Below, one piece after another: positions 13,001 to 27,270 of a DNA stretch of 64,000 nucleotides. The stretch covers positions 48,409,037 to 48,473,036 of the forward strand of contig OU015525.1 in assembly GCA_907165065.1 (NCBI GenBank), in the 5' to 3' direction. The first letter of the stretch is position 1. Each line of letters starts with the position of its first letter. Below the pieces are notes generated by a model. The model was not told the origin of the DNA and did not search any database. It was given only the letters and a program-made list of their open reading frames with translations. This stretch comes from Caprimulgus europaeus (Eukaryota > Chordata > Aves > Caprimulgiformes > Caprimulgidae). The position numbers and the translations under genes are program-made.

Positions 13001-14539
13001 TTTCCCTTTGTTCAGCTATATGTGGATTTATAGACTCCTGCTTAAGCTGAAATGTCAAAATACAAGACACTGTATAAATACAGGAGTGTAAGTAAGTGGC
13101 CTGAAAAATTTTAACTCTGAATGGAGCAATAGAATTAAAAAAGAAACATGAAAGCCAGCATCAGTGAGCTGGCAGTGCTATCATTTCCAAACACTAATAT
13201 CAAGATGTCTCTGATTGGTAAGTTCTGCTGTTTGCTCTTTTCCTCTTGCTGGAAAAGCAGAGGGGCACTGGTGAGAGGGAAAGGCTGGCCGGGAAAATGG
13301 GCAGGCAGCATGAGCAGGGCGAGGCTCACAGGAGAGGCTGTGAAAGGGGTTGCAAGAGGGAATCAGAGCCAACACCTCATGGATGAGAAAAGAGCACCTG
13401 AAAAAGAACTGAAAGGTTTTGAGGCACCAGCAAGTAGAAATGGTTGGCAGATTCCCGTCGGGATGGAAAAGATGTCATTCTATTCTGCAGAAAATGCCCT
13501 TTTAATAGCTGTCCATCAGATAATATTTCTTCAAAAATTTCCAATTTTACCTGACTTTTATTTTAAATTTGTGTTGGGAAGGAATTGTCACGCAGCTGGG
13601 AGCTGACATTTCTGGCAGGCTGTTATCATTCACGTTTTCTACCTAGAGGCAAAGAGCATGAGATCCTTCCAATCTGGGAGCTACAGCTGGGCTGACAGGG
13701 AGGTGCTGAGCCTGGTGCTTGCTTCCAGCCATCTGCCTGGAAGCCTCACACCATGGCAATTCTCTCCCCCTAGGCAAAAGTCAGGCTGACAAGAGCCTTT
13801 CAAGACGGCAACCAGCAAATCAAATAAAGTCTTTGTTCCTTCAGACTGGAATGTTTCCCTTTTCTGCTCAAATGAGACATAGATGTACAAACAATTTTGT
13901 GAGAAAAGTCTGACTCTGCTGATGACCTTAGGGAGTACAAAGGTCCTTTGGTAGCTGCTTGCCTGTGCTTCCACTGGCTAAATTTCTTGACAGACCAGTT
14001 ATTTTGTCCCTGACTTTCATATGGTTGTAAGCAGGACCAGTTGCCCTGGGGAAAAGGCTTCCCTGTACACAGTTCTGTGCCTAGGAGTGCTCAGAAAGAA
14101 GGACTGTGCTTGGCTTCCCCTCTCCTCTGCCTCTTCACGTTGCCCATCATGGGCATTTGCTCTGCTTACTGTGACAGATCTCTAGCTAACGCAATTAAGC
14201 AGGACACTGAAAAATGAGTCCTACCTGTCATCAGCACTGATATATATAATAGACTGCAAATTTCACTGGCTGCATTAGGGACCACTAGCCAGCCTACCTG
14301 ACTCCTGTAGGGTCTGCTAGTTTCTGCAGAGGGCCTCACAGATGAAGCTCTATGAGTGGGTTGACCCTACAGATTGCTTCCCACTGGACTCCAACTGGAG
14401 CATCCACTTGGAAAAGATTATTTTAAGCAAGTAGGAGAAAGCTGCTTCATGATACTCTTGAAAACTAAAACTTGGTGGAGACTTGTTCTTCCGTTCTACT
14501 CAGAGTAGTATGATTTTTGGGCTTCAAGAAGGAGGTAGA
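10093..14539. other. Unique sequence, no firm gene
   Basis: About 4.4 kb without recognised repeats. The 10.7-11.6 kb part is somewhat richer in G and C and has several overlapping 60-117 codon frames on both strands, none with a recognisable domain. A TATAAATA at 13073-13080, an ATG at 13148 and a GTAAGT at 13218 form a weak candidate first exon, which is listed as a finding and not called as a gene. Confidence 0.5.
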
Positions 14540-14940
14540 CCGAGTGGAGATAGTCCACAGGACACCAATAAGAATGAACACAGGTCTAGAAAACTGGATG
14601 CTGGAAAGACTAACATGAATAAGTCAAAGTTTCCAGAAGAGATGCCTGGAAGAGGATACTGACAGACATGTCAAAACAGGGTCTTCTGTAATGGAAAAGT
14701 TAGGAAATAATGGATTTAATTTCAATCAAAAGTTTGGATGAAATGCTAGGAAAAGTTTGGAAATTGTAAGGACAAATAATGCATTAATTGGAGAGTTTTC
14801 CAAGTAGATGTCCTTGGAGATCTTCAGGAACGAGTTACAGAAAGATCTGTCAGAAATGGCAGTTGATCCAGTACTGGACAGGGGAAAGGACTAGATAACT
14901 TTTTGTTGTCCTTTCCAGCACGATGCTTTTGTGTTCTACG
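14540..14940 (+). mobile_element. Ancient CR1 LINE fragment, 3' part
   Basis: Heavily diverged 3' CR1 sequence. The 5' part (near 14545-14620) reads like the CR1 coding stretch normally resembling AGAGTCCAGAGGAGAGCAAC. The 3' part, GGAGATCTTCAGGAACGAGTTACAGAAAGATCTGTCAGAAATGG followed by GACTAGATAACTTTTTGTTGTCCTTTCCAGC, matches the end of old reptile/bird CR1 elements as I remember them. The terminal octamers have decayed beyond recognition and no frame remains. It is much older than the copies with intact tails. Boundaries are approximate. Confidence 0.72.
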
Positions 14941-17900
14941 CTCTTTGATAGAAAACCATGGTTCGAGTTTGCATGCTTTTTCTAGGTGCTTAATTTGGCC
15001 AGGAAACAGATACGTAGAGGGAATTTGAATGTTTAGGAAAAAAAAAATGGGTAGAGGAAGTCTGGGCAGCTTCAGACAAACTCAGCAGACTGTCTGAATG
15101 CTTAGCAGGGGAGACTCCAGGCAGCTACTCACTGGTTATGTTAAGGACCTGAGCGTATGCCTGAGAGTTGTATGAAAAAATGTTCTGCGGGTGGGATTGA
15201 TGTATCTGCTATTTTGGCTTTGCCTGCACTACATTTACCTGTGTTAAATAAACAAAGAATGTGCTCTAAGTATTGCTCCAAGATTGAATAATAAGTGGAA
15301 CATTTCTTCTTTTGTTAGTAGCTTGTGTCCTTGCTTATTAAGTCTCAGGCTGAGCAGCCAAAGGGAATGTTTGAGACAAAAATGCCATAGGGGACTCCCA
15401 CTGCTGTAAGCAACTGGCAAGCAGCTTGAAATGTGCTACTTCTATTCCTGGAAGACCATGATGAACAGAAATACAAGCTCTGTGTCCTTTACTCCCTGCC
15501 CTCTCTTCTCTTTCCCCTGCTCTTCCTCCATCCCTTTGAATTGCATTCAAAAAGTTCAAAACTCATCCTTAATTGCAAACCAGTGACAAAGAAAGCAAAA
15601 TTGTTCTTTTGTCTTTTGCTAACTAAATTAGCACAGATTAGTTTTGGACAAGCTCCTCATTTTAGTTAGCAGTAAGATGAATACTGAGATGACCCTTGCT
15701 TCTCTATCTCTTTGGTTTTAGATTCAGCTTTTAAATCGCTGTACCAAAGCTTCTGCGGCTTGGAAAAAATCCACAAAATGAGAATGTCAGAAAAGTATCA
15801 AGTCTATCAAGATTAATTTGCCCTTTCAAAACCTAATCTATCTCTCATAAAAAAGAAGGGCATGCTTATTCAATGCTCTGAAAAGTAACAACTGCTTACA
15901 CCAAACCATCATGTCTTTTAAGTCATTTCCTCATGAAAGCTTCCTCTTACGAAAGTCAGATCCCTCAGACAAAGCCAAGCTTTGTTAGTCTTAGCAAGAA
16001 ACATGAGTTCCAATGCTAAGGACAATGCAGAAAAAATTTCCTAGCCCCTTTTCACATGTCTGTTAAGATTTTTAGCCCTAGCACAACTGCTAATGACAAC
16101 TGCTTGCTATCACTCAGAGAGCAAGGCACAGTCTTTCAATCTATACCTGACACTTTCCAAGAAATTAATTTGAGCCAGTGCAGATATTGTAAAGTGCTCC
16201 CTTTGCAAAGCAACTGCATGACAGAGAGCTGATCTAATGTGGAATGAGCAGTGCTGTGCTTTATTTTATAACAATTCACTCCTGCAATTATTGCCAGATG
16301 TTTGCAAATGTTCTGCAAGTCCCCCATCTGACGTTAGCAGCTCCTTCCAAATTTTTACAGCCTTCAAAGACTGAGGGTGCTGTTTAGCTAGTACTGGCAA
16401 GAAAGAACAGGGGAACTAAATAGCCTTTTTCTTTTGTTCTTTCTGCTAATAGTAACAGGGATTAAACCACTTGAGTGATAGGAAAGTCCGCAGTGCTACT
16501 GAGACACATAGTAAAAAATTTATTTTCAGGTCTCTTATCCAAACAGTATACCTCAGCCTCAGTAACATGAGCTACACTTCTAGTTAGTCATGTAATTGGT
16601 GTGTATGTCATAACTTTGCAAAGAAACAACATCCACCTATTCAGACAATATTTATTGATACACATATTAAGTGGCTTAGAAAAAAGTCTGTTGACACTGT
16701 TCCCTAACATACTCCTATTTGCAGGCAGTGGAGTGAAATGTATTGACCACTTCATCCTGCTTTGGAACAGGTGCTGGAGGATTTACCTGCAATTACCTAC
16801 TGACAATGAAATGAAAGATTAGTAGAAATAAGATGTCATTTTGGACTTACAGCTTCTGTTGCTAGGGAGACCTTAGAGTTAGTATCCTGATTAGGGCAAA
16901 AATTGCTGCAACCCAGCTGAACTTTTGTCAGCATCAGTGTTCATCAGAACTACAGATAGCCTGTTTGGCCAGGGACAGTGATTGCCCACTGTGGTCTCCT
17001 GGTTGACTGAATGGCCCTGTCTGATGGTGCCTCATCCAGAAACCAGCTTACGAAGATACATAGCGGGGACCGAGTAACTGAATTACACAAATATAAGACC
17101 AGTGCAACTAGATCGGTAAAAGGGAAAGACTGATGGAGGAAGGGAGAAAAATTATGTTTAATACCCACTACCTTTAGTATCAAACAATTCAGAGCTATCC
17201 AAGCACCTAGTGCCTGCCAACCACTCCTACAAGAACGTATTTCATACAGGAAGAACAGTAATAGAGAGATAACAGCCAAGTGAGAGCTTGGCAATAAAAC
17301 CTGCAAAAGGACTTTAAGCAGTGGAGCAAGGCCAAAGAAAATGAAAAGTATTCTTATATGCTTGTGCCTGGGCCTCCAGAGAGGAAAATCAGGTGATTAT
17401 GAAAAATGAAATGTAGGTGGGAAGGGAAAAAGTGTGTTACACCCTCCTTATGGAAAGGAGATGTCACCTCTTTACACCATCCTGAGGAACAGACTCCTTT
17501 GCATCTCTGGAGTGTTGAGGGAACTAATTTCAGGAAATTCTGACTCTCACACTTTCTGGGGAGTCTTCTTTGAAGATGTCAGTGCCTGCAGCTTCACTTA
17601 GGGGACAAAGGTGGGTCCAGCACAGAACTCCTGACACTGTAAGACATTGAGGAGGGCACTCACTTGGGTAATGGCAAGAGAAGAGGTTTCCGACAGGCTC
17701 AGAGGCTTCAAAACACAAGTTAATGCTATTTATTTGTGGAGTTTGGAAGTTGTCAGGGATCAGTCTGTCAGTATAACTGAATTAACTGCAATCAGTACTT
17801 GGCTGGATTCAACAAAATAGATGCTGTTGTGTTTTTGTACTTAGAGATAACTTCTGCTTCAAATCAATTAGAGGTATGACTTTTAAAAATGACCTCGTTC

Positions 17901-20900
17901 TCAAAAACACTGTAAGAGAGCTACTGTATCAGGTGAGAACAATGGTGGGCCATTTGTTTAACAAAGCTTTTGCTAATATAGTGCATTCTCCATCATTTCA
18001 GCCAACACAAATACTGAGCTTGAGCTACATGAAAATTATGGTGTAAATCTATAAAATTATCTCATATTTAAATAATTGGATTACTTGTTCTCTGCCCTTT
18101 GTGAAAGAATCACCATCCTTAAGAGGGGAAATGCAAATGCTGCATGTTCTGTTCCTGACCAGAAACACCAAAACTAAACCACTTCTTTAGTTCTTTCTTC
18201 TTTAATGTTACCTAACAGTGCTGACTTTTAAATATAATCTGGGATTAATATCTTAAATATGCATAGACATTCTTGCATTCTTCTAGCCACAACTTCAGCA
18301 CCAAAAGAATCATTATACACGCCAGGACTGTAGGAGTGTTGAAAGGAAAATTACTTTCAAAGCTCAGGAAATACTGCTTGTCTGTGTGCTTATGACACTT
18401 ATTTCTTAGGGATTTCAAACTTTAGCACTGTAGTTTAGTGGGTGTTAATAGTTGATCTCAGGTCTTTTTAGCTGCAGCAACTCCAGCATCCCACCACATC
18501 TTTCTGTAGAGGATTACACCATGTTGTGTAAAGTGTGGCAAAAAGGAGAGTGAGCCCATTTCTTAGCCATCACATGCCACAGCTAATTGAATCATTACAA
18601 TGACATTCTGCCACAATGTCCCAGACTGTAAACAGTGAAGTGCAGTTCAGCACTTGTAGTTATGGGAGAGCTGCATTTCTAAAGAGAGAACTTAAATATT
18701 CAGCTTTTTGTTCAGGTGGAAAACTCCTTTCTGGTCTCAGTAGCAATAAGCAAACTATCATCTGATTCCTAAATATGATGAAAGAAATATTTGTAATTGT
18801 CTTACAACTCTACTTAATGAAAATTTTCTTCTCATATATTTTTTTTTTCCCCCATCAGCTCCATGGAAGAGACCTGCCATTGGAAAACTGTGTGTGTATA
18901 TAATTATTTCAGTCTCCAGTAGTGATTTGACCCATTAATAGCAGTTTAATAGCAGAAACTTTGCTACTTTTGAGCACACCAGAACATTTCATAAAAGTAA
19001 GGAATCAAAATATTCTAGTTTGTAATATATTACAGTATATTCTACTCATAGTCATGTAACACTTCTGTCTGAAGAATTAAAGGTTCAGTAGTAACAAAAT
19101 AAGTGAATCTTATTATGTATGGTTGTTGTTCCAGATATAAGAAGAGGATTTCTTTTGTTCTTTTTCCCATGAGTTTTTGCAATTCAGTTCAGTCAGAAGA
19201 CAGTCCAAGGTATAAAAACTTCCCCTTAACCCAAACAAGTGAAAACATAAAGTTGTTTGTATTACCTACACATCATTCAATAACACTGAGGTGCTCTTCA
19301 CACCATCATGTCCATGGGCTGACCCTGGCCAACAGCCAAACACCCACACGGCTGCTCGCTCAAATCCTTCTTTAGTTGGATCTCTCCCTTGATATTATAC
19401 CCTGAGAAATTTGCAGTCACTTTTGCTCCAAGTGGCCTTCATGCTGTGTTCCTGCTTGTCACTCCAGTAAGGACTGATCAGCAGAGGACATCTCGGCTCT
19501 GGAGAGTGTATACAGCAGTAAAGGTCTGCTGCATGCTTACTGCCTTGTACTGACACCCAACCAGAACTTACTCACTTTTGTCTCCCACAGGGCAGGGAGA
19601 AAATAGGATAAACCCAAGAAAACTCTTGAGAGAAAATCCTCTGTTCCTCTGATGGTGCTGAACATGCTGTCCCAGAGGAGAAGAGGAAGGTGAACCACTG
19701 CCTTTGAGGACACCGTCACTGAGACAGAGACCCAAATCCCAACTCCAGTGGTTGTCCCAGTAGGCAGAAGGAACATTGGAAGCACAGGTCAACAGGTCCA
19801 TACTCGCATTCCTAATGAAAATATAAAGGGAGGATTTGTGGCTGCATTTTCTATTTCTGGAGTCAAGTGCCCTTCTCATGGCAAATATTCACCACCAAAA
19901 AGCTATGAAATATCTTAGTAGCATGTGTAGTGTATGGATGAAGAGTATAAAAGCCACCAGCAGAAGACAAACATAAACCTCCAGACAAAGAGGAAGTTCA
20001 ACATTACATGTCTATCCATCTGCAGAGCCTCATGGCATTCAGAGCTGCAATCCAAGCTGAGACAGGATTTTAAATAAAAGGCACCATGTTAGCCGTGGTT
20101 TTCATTATACTTCCTATAGTCTACAACAATAAGAAGTTCTGGAATTTCTGCTCCTGGGGTGGCCTTAAACTCCAGGCTGTTCATATTAGCAGCTGATACT
20201 AGAGGAGTTTTCACTGTAAGAACAGTAAAGGAAATTCTGAAGCAGTGAAATAAAAGGTATCTGCAAAAACTAGGAAAAAGGAGGAAGGAGACCACAGCAA
20301 GGCACAGAAGAGACTATATATGTCTAGTGAAAAAAATACTTCAGTGTGGGCACCTTAGTAAGGAGTAATCAAAAGAAGAGTGTGATTCCACTAGAATATT
20401 TTAGCAACAGGATGTTTTCTTTTCTAGATTAAGTTTATGGATTACTAGAACTCTGTAAAAAATAATGATCAGAGACAGGTGCTGTTTGAATTAAATGAAC
20501 AACCATTGCACACCGAAGCAGCAACCTTGAGGAAAAACACATTTGAAAACATTCCTCGCAAACATTCATCAAACTAGAACTTTGCAGTTCTTTTCATGTT
20601 CCTTCTGTCCAAACGATAGCTCCTGGTAATGTCTGTCCTGGCAATGAAGGTGCAAGTAAAATTTGTGCTGTGCAACAGAGAGGAAAAAGACACCTTCAGG
20701 CTACTTTGAGATTTTGTAGTCTTGCACCAAAAGCAAAAAAAAAAACCCTGGAATTGAAATCCTAATTCCATTGAAATAGATGGCAAAAATCCATTTAATT
20801 CAGTTATTTTAGGATTTTATGCCAGAAGGACATCAAGACACTGAGGATACAGAATATGGGTATCAGTAGTCATCTCACCACAGCAATCCTAAGTTTAATA

Positions 20901-23900
20901 TATGGGCTGTAATATAGGTGGGTGACCCTGCTCAGATCCTACTGTGGCTGATCTAATTAGTTCAGGGCTAGTACACTGAGTGCAAGCATAAACTTAACCT
21001 AAGACACACAGAGCAACAATTAGTAAGAGTTAAACAAACTTTTCCAGGTAATGACATTTTGCTACTCCAAAGACTATTCCAAAAGAAAGCAAAGTAAGAG
21101 CTTTGGTGAAAAGTTCCACTTATCCATGGGAGGACTCTTTCCTTAAAATCTGCTCTTTTTCTAACAGACTCTGTCTTCCAAACAGCTGTATTTGAAGCTG
21201 AACATCTGTGAAATGAATATTTTCAGTTCATGCTAATTCAGAATGTGCTGCAGGCAAAAAGGTGCAGCAGCTGTGAGCACCATAGGTTCTGGTTGGGTGC
21301 CAGTACAAGGCAGTAAGCATGCAGCAGACCTTGACTGCTGTATACACTCCAGATCTGACAGGACCTCTGCTGAACAATCCTTACTGGAATAATAGGCAGG
21401 AACGCAGCAGGAAGGCCACTCAGAATAGAAGTTACTGCAAGTTTCATGTAATATATCAGGGGAGAGATCCAATTAAAGAATCAGAACTAGAAATCTAAGA
21501 AAGTTCGCAATGATTAATCCAATGACTTGAAAGAGATGCTGGAAAAACATAAGATTAAGAAAAATCCACAGAAGCCAAGAATAAGCTTTGACCCCTAGCA
21601 AGATTGATTGTCTACTCAGCAAAGAGTCTGCATCTGGAAAAAAAAGTTTGGCCTTGGGTTTCCTGTGTATATATATATAAAGGAGTGGGGAAAAATGTTG
21701 ATAAAGTCAAAAGTGCTCACTAATTACTAAATGCTTGCGTATATTAAACAGGCAGCATCAAGCCACATCTTATTTTGAGGATCCGTTGTGTTCTATGCTC
21801 TGTGTGGGTTAGAAGCGGCAGCATGTGTTATACATAATACTCGGTAGCCCTCTTTGAAAAGATTTTATTAGTTGAAAGGTAGACAAATGCTAGACAAAAG
21901 TAAAGACTATCTTCATTTATACATGTATACAGCTATCTGTACTTTGGAGAAGAATTGTAGAAGAGGAGGAGAGGGACGGGGGAAAGGGAGGTCTGGGAAC
22001 CTCTAGAAAAGGAGAAAGGGACAGTGAGGAGGTACTTGCTGAATTCAAACAGTGCCAGCTGGGTTCAACAAGAGGGAGCAGACAAGGAGCAGCAGCAGAG
22101 AGGTAAGAATGAGTCTGACTCAATGAAATCTAAGTGAGGCAGGAGCTGTTCTTGCCACTGCAGCGGGAAGCAGGGAGACACAGGTCACCACTAGCCTGAA
22201 GAGCTGGAAAGACAACTGATCACATCCACTGCAAGTGTGAGCAGGGTGTCCTGCGGAGCCCACCTCAGCACACAGTAAAATGGGGCAAATATACCTGAGT
22301 CCTGGCTGTTAGTATTGTCTGGGTCCTGGAATATGACCAAGGCAGATAGGGAAGGAAAGAGTGAAACAAGGTACCACAAAGGCCAAATATCTAGTGAACT
22401 AAAACCTTCCTGAAAAGGTGAGAGAGAGAAGTAGGAACCAGGGCTCCTTTGTCGTTTCCAGTCAGACAATGACGACTTTCACCTTCATCTGCTCTCAGTC
22501 CAGGTAGGACTGCCAAATGTGTGAACTTGAGAAGTACACTCCAGTAGTTTTAAGTTCTTTTGGCCTTGTTCCTGATTCCTTGGGGATGGAAGGAGAGTTC
22601 TTTACCTTTCCAGCCCTCTCTGCTTCTGATAGTTTATCATCTTGATGCTATGTGAGCATAAGATAGTTGTGGAGAGCTGACAAAAATGACCTGAGAGCCT
22701 ACCACATGATCATGAGGCTTGGTCTCTTCCACGTTTGCTCTTGAAGCTGCGGCCTCATCTCCCATCTCAGGGTTACCTGTGGTGACCACCCACACCTGCA
22801 GGGAGCAGGGTGTGCAGAAGCTCTCCTTTCTGCTGTGCTCCTGGAAGGATCCTGGTGCAGAGAATGTAGTTCTGCTGCTAACTGCCTTATATTTCAGTCT
22901 CCCCAGTGGCAATGGCCACCCATCTCCACTATCTTTGAGAGGATTTAACTATAGAACTTAAGGTGAGAATAAAGAGATGCTGTAGTGGAGTTGCTGAAAA
23001 CAGTACTCTTTGCCTGGGCTAAAAAGCACAGCAGAGGCATGCTGGGGATCTGAGTCTTTAAGATGTACATACAAACATAGCTGCATATGTACATAGGTGT
23101 GTATATTCCCCCTCTCTTCCTCGACATTCCTTAGGCCACAGGCACCAAGCAGTTTAGTGTGCTACTTCCTTACAATAGTGGTAGGACTAACAAAGGGAAG
23201 AAGGAAGAACTCTTTTTCTTGACCAAGTTAAAACCAGTCCTACACAAACCCGAGTAAAATGGATGAATATGCATATACTACTTCGAATATGTGGTTTGTC
23301 AGCTATTTGCCCACATGTATTTAACTCCCACAGAAGGCCTAAGGCAGCAGCCATAGACTTTCTTCCACTTGCTTCTTACAGAGATCTTACAGAAACCCCA
23401 AAGGAGTTAAATTACTGCCATTAGGATGCTATGAATGACTGATAGAAGTATATTACTCTCCAAAGTGTTGACTGGCTTAATGTAAGCAAAACTGCAGCTA
23501 GTGCATAACGGCTGGAGACTAATTCTTCTGGATCCTCAGCTGTGACCTTTAGGAGCTCAGGAAAGTTGTCTTGTGTTTGTTACACAGTAATTTTCTTCTC
23601 CCATCTTCTCTGTTGTGTGCTTCAAAGAGTGATATGAGCCCTGTCTTGGCTGATTATGGTGTTTCAGTACCTATAAGTAGGTGCAAATAACTGACAAACT
23701 AGGGAAGATAATTCCTTCTGATTCCTCCATCTTCTTGCCCCACTTGTTTAAGCTAGGTGGCAAATGAGTTTAATTTGTATTTGGCTACTCAACAATAGTA
23801 GCGTATATATATGTAAGCTGAAACATCCCCTGATTTTTCAGCTTCTTGACAGAAGAAAATATATTTATTTCTAGGACACTGTGTTCTGCTATTTTTTAAA

Positions 23901-25140
23901 AAAGTCAGTTTACCTTGACTTTAGTGAAACGATTTAGTGAATGGTTTATTGAAAGTAAGCAGGAATTTGGATAAAACCCTGATTCTGTTGAAATTAAGGG
24001 TAAAAGCAGCTCCCATATGAAATAAATTTTAAGAGAAAGAAAGTGTGAAATCCCATTTATATACACCATTTCAATCAGGGATACAGTGAATTTATAAAGG
24101 TCTACAGCCATAATGGGGAGATGCCCAGGTAGCAAAACACATCTTAGGAATATAAAGGAACTTTTGTCAAAGGCATGCACCTCAGAAATCTTTGTCCCCT
24201 CTCCACCACCCACTTTAGGGCACAGCATATATCTGCATGACTTTGTGAGAGGGATCTATTCACTTAAAGCTCTGGGGATCAGTTGGAGAGCTGATAATTA
24301 TTGAGACTCGCATGTTTCTATGTCACTGGCTTATCCTGTCTTCTTATAAAACACCTGAATATAGATGGGTGCTGACTATATGGTTATCTTGATATGACCG
24401 TTTCCTAATAGATATCTTGTATCATGGTAATTTAATGTCCAACATCAGTGATGTTCCCCTTTCCTTTTGAGTGCAAAGGGGTTTTCTTTTACTAAGCAGC
24501 AAACTGGTGAGTGCACTAGGAAAAAAGAGAGAAACAGGGAGGTGAAACTACTTATTTACAAGTTTCATTCTGAGGCTCACAGAAAAAGAAATGTAACACG
24601 GGGAAAATTTGCAATGGAAAATTTGCAAACTAATAGGTGAAAACACCTGATGAATGGCTTTCAGATGGAAGAGTTTGGAGGCAGGATATTGCTGAAGCAG
24701 GAGATGGAGGGAAATGGAGATGATGCAGCACCACAGACCATAGGGAGCTCTGAATTCTGCTGCTGGCCATGGCGAGGAAAAGCAGCAGTCTGTTTTGGCA
24801 GACCCCGAAGCCCAGTGTGGGCATGAGATGCTCCTGTTGATTAAAACAAAATATTATCTTTATGTCAGTATTTCAGAGGAAATTTCAAAAGCTTTCTAAA
24901 AGTTCCCACAACAATGAGATGTTCCTATTCAGTAGATAACACAATTCCTCTGTCATTGGGGAAAACCTGATATTTTACGAGACTTTTAATAGCAAGTTAC
25001 AGTCTGGAGCAAAACCTCTTTATTGCTTGAATTCCTAGACATTTCAGGTTTTTAATGTAACAGTTGATTTAGAAATTACTATTATAAATTACTTTAAAAA
25101 AAATACTTTTCCTTTCAAAAGTTTTGAATGCTGCACTGTT
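14941..25140. other. 10.2 kb of unique sequence without recognised repeats
   Basis: The longest stretch of the window in which I recognise no transposon. It holds only minor tracts: A9 near 15039, T10 at 18839-18848 and a short TA run near 21670. Open frames reach 118 codons (minus strand, 16950-17306) without recognisable domains. It could hold conserved non-coding elements or lncRNA exons, but sequence alone does not show them. Confidence 0.5.
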
Positions 25141-25338
25141 CATAGAATCATAGGATGGTTTGGGTTGGAAGGGACCTTAAATATCATCTAGCTCCAACCC
25201 CCCTGCCATGAGCAGGGACACCTTCCACTAGACCAGGTTGCTCAAAGCCTCATCCAGCCTGGCCTTAAACACTTCCAGGGAGGGGGCATCCACAACTTCC
25301 TTGGGCAACCTGTTCCAGTGTCTGACCACCCTCACAGC
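25141..25338 (-). mobile_element. CR1 LINE 3' fragment (ATTCTATG tail)
   Basis: Read on the minus strand, this is the last 200 bases of a CR1 element. The tail is at 25141 (CATAGAATCATAGGATGG), followed by the typical 3' UTR (TTGGAAGGGACCTTAAATATCATCTAG) and the stretch ending GGGCAACCTGTTCCAGTGTCTGACCACCCTCA. It is truncated on its 5' side near 25338. It is close in sequence to the fragments at 51767-52002 and 56765-56863, which suggests one subfamily. Confidence 0.93.
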
Positions 25339-26984
25339 TTAATCAACTAAGACAAAAATTTGAACAGTGATTTTTTTTCCTCTTACCCTCTCAATGAAAT
25401 GCCAATGTATCCTCATAATCAGTTGCAGTATTTAGAGTAAAACACTCAGTACTGTACTTTAATGCAATTTTTGCCTGGTTTTCACTTTTGCAGTGAAATG
25501 AAAGTGGGTTTGCATGATGTTTGGGTTGGTTTGGTTAATTTAAATATTTTTTTTTGACTCCTGACATTCCAGTGTGCCAACTTTTAACCCAAGAGGATGG
25601 TGAAACATCTGCCAAAACCCAAATATTAGCCAGACTGATCCTCTTTGTACACGGCAAATGAGCAATCTGTAAACACAAATCCTGTTTGTTGACTTCCAGC
25701 TTCAGATTCCTCTATTCTTTGCACAGGAAATAACTTTAAGAAAATGTCACTTATCTATCTGTGCACAATCACAAGCCTTGCCCAGGGGCATGTAGAAACA
25801 GACTTGTAAAGCACAAGAAGGAGAAAATGCTGTAGATGAGCATAGATGACAAAACGGCTTGTAGATATAAAGGTTTGGGAGCAGTCTCTTCCAAGGTCCT
25901 TGTTGACATCCTGCAGTTAGTGTGCCTTTCCTCCTCCCATGGGTCCCTTGCAGAGCACCACAAGTCGAAATAATGCCTGCAAATCCTCTGTTATGCACCT
26001 GCTTTTCATTCTGCTTTTTTCATAAAGACCCATTGGAGACTGGGGTATTCTTTGACACGTCCTTCCCTTCATTAAACTGTTCTAAAGGCTTGTTTTATAC
26101 TTTTAAATCCAGTTCCTTACTTGTTCCCAGGCATTTCTCAGATAATCTTTAAACTCTCTATAAATATTAAGTGACATAACCCCAGTTATGGCTACTCCTT
26201 CCTTTATGGGTATAGAGAAGGCAGTTTCTACATCTAAGATGTGACAATGGATACAAAGACTTAGATATAATTGCAGTATTGTCACTTCTAGTTAATGAAA
26301 CATTTGGAGTAAATAAGAAGCAGTAATGTAACAGATTAGGCTTTACTACATACAGCTATTACACTCATATCTTGACTTAATTTTTGAAAAGTTCTGTGTT
26401 TTAGGAGGATAACACAACATTAAATGTCAGGGGTGCTGTTTGTAAAATCTTGTAGAATGGGTGTTATTATCTTTATTATCTATATTATCTGTATCTTCTA
26501 TATCTTCTACAACCTTTACATCAGCTATACCTATAATATGTATTATTATAACCCAGTAAGGTTATGAAACTTAGCACATAGAGTTGTAGCACTATGCTGT
26601 AGACAAGCATTTCATTTACACAGAGTTCTTTTTGTTTTAATAAAGGTCCTTCGTAAGTAGCTCTGGTGTTCATTTTGCAGGACACAATCCCTCAAAGTCC
26701 ACCAATCAACGTGCAAAACCCAGGCAACTTTGCCCATGGCAAAACGCTGCAGCTTCAGAAACACCTGCTGAACTCTGTAACACATTTCCAGGCCCTCCAG
26801 CCCAGCAGGTCCCCAGTCTCACCCATTTTGGATGAGAAGTACCAAATGGAGCATGCAGAGCAGATAAGCTGGGTCCTTGCTGTACATCTGATCTCCAGAT
26901 GGGACCTTCCAGCCTACTTCCTGGAAACACTTTCAGGAAGTGAGGGGTTGAAAGAATCAGGGAAGCACCTATACCAGGGCTTGG
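25339..26984. other. Unique sequence, no gene seen
   Basis: AT-rich unique DNA. An imperfect TTATC/TATCTTC tract at about 26463-26515 is the only low-complexity feature. No transposon or exon was recognised. Confidence 0.55.
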
Positions 26985-27270
26985 GGATAGGATAGGGTAG
27001 GATAGGATAGGATAGGGTAGGATAGGATAGGGTAGGATAGGATAGGATAGGATAGGATAGGATAGGATAGGATAGGATAGGATAGAATAGAATGGAATGG
27101 AATGGAATGGAATGAAATAGAATAGAATAGAATAGAATAGAATAGAATAGAATAGAATAGAATAGAATAGAATAGAATAGAATAGAATAGAATAGAATAG
27201 AATAGAATAGAATAGAATAGAATAGGATAGGATAGGATAGGATAGGATAGGATAGGATAGGATAGAATGA
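26985..27270. repeat. Segmented pentanucleotide array (GGATA/GAATA/GGAAT)
   Basis: About 57 units of 5 bp arranged in blocks: GGATA with scattered GGGTA variants (26985-27085), four or five GGAAT units (about 27091-27113), a long pure GAATA block (about 27117-27221), then GGATA again (27222-27264). The block order suggests successive local expansions from different variant units. The array runs directly into the 3' end of a minus-strand CR1 (from about 27271), at the position where its ATAGAATC octamers should be. This suggests that the CR1 tail seeded it. Confidence 0.95.

Noticed and set aside
13148-13606. 152-codon plus-strand open frame as an intact gene
   Set aside because: No recognisable domain and biased composition late in the frame. 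Only its first 70 bases are worth noting, as a possible exon.
27091-27113. GGAAT units like human satellite II/III
   Set aside because: Only four or five units embedded in a larger pentamer array of related variants. No other sign of such satellite DNA.
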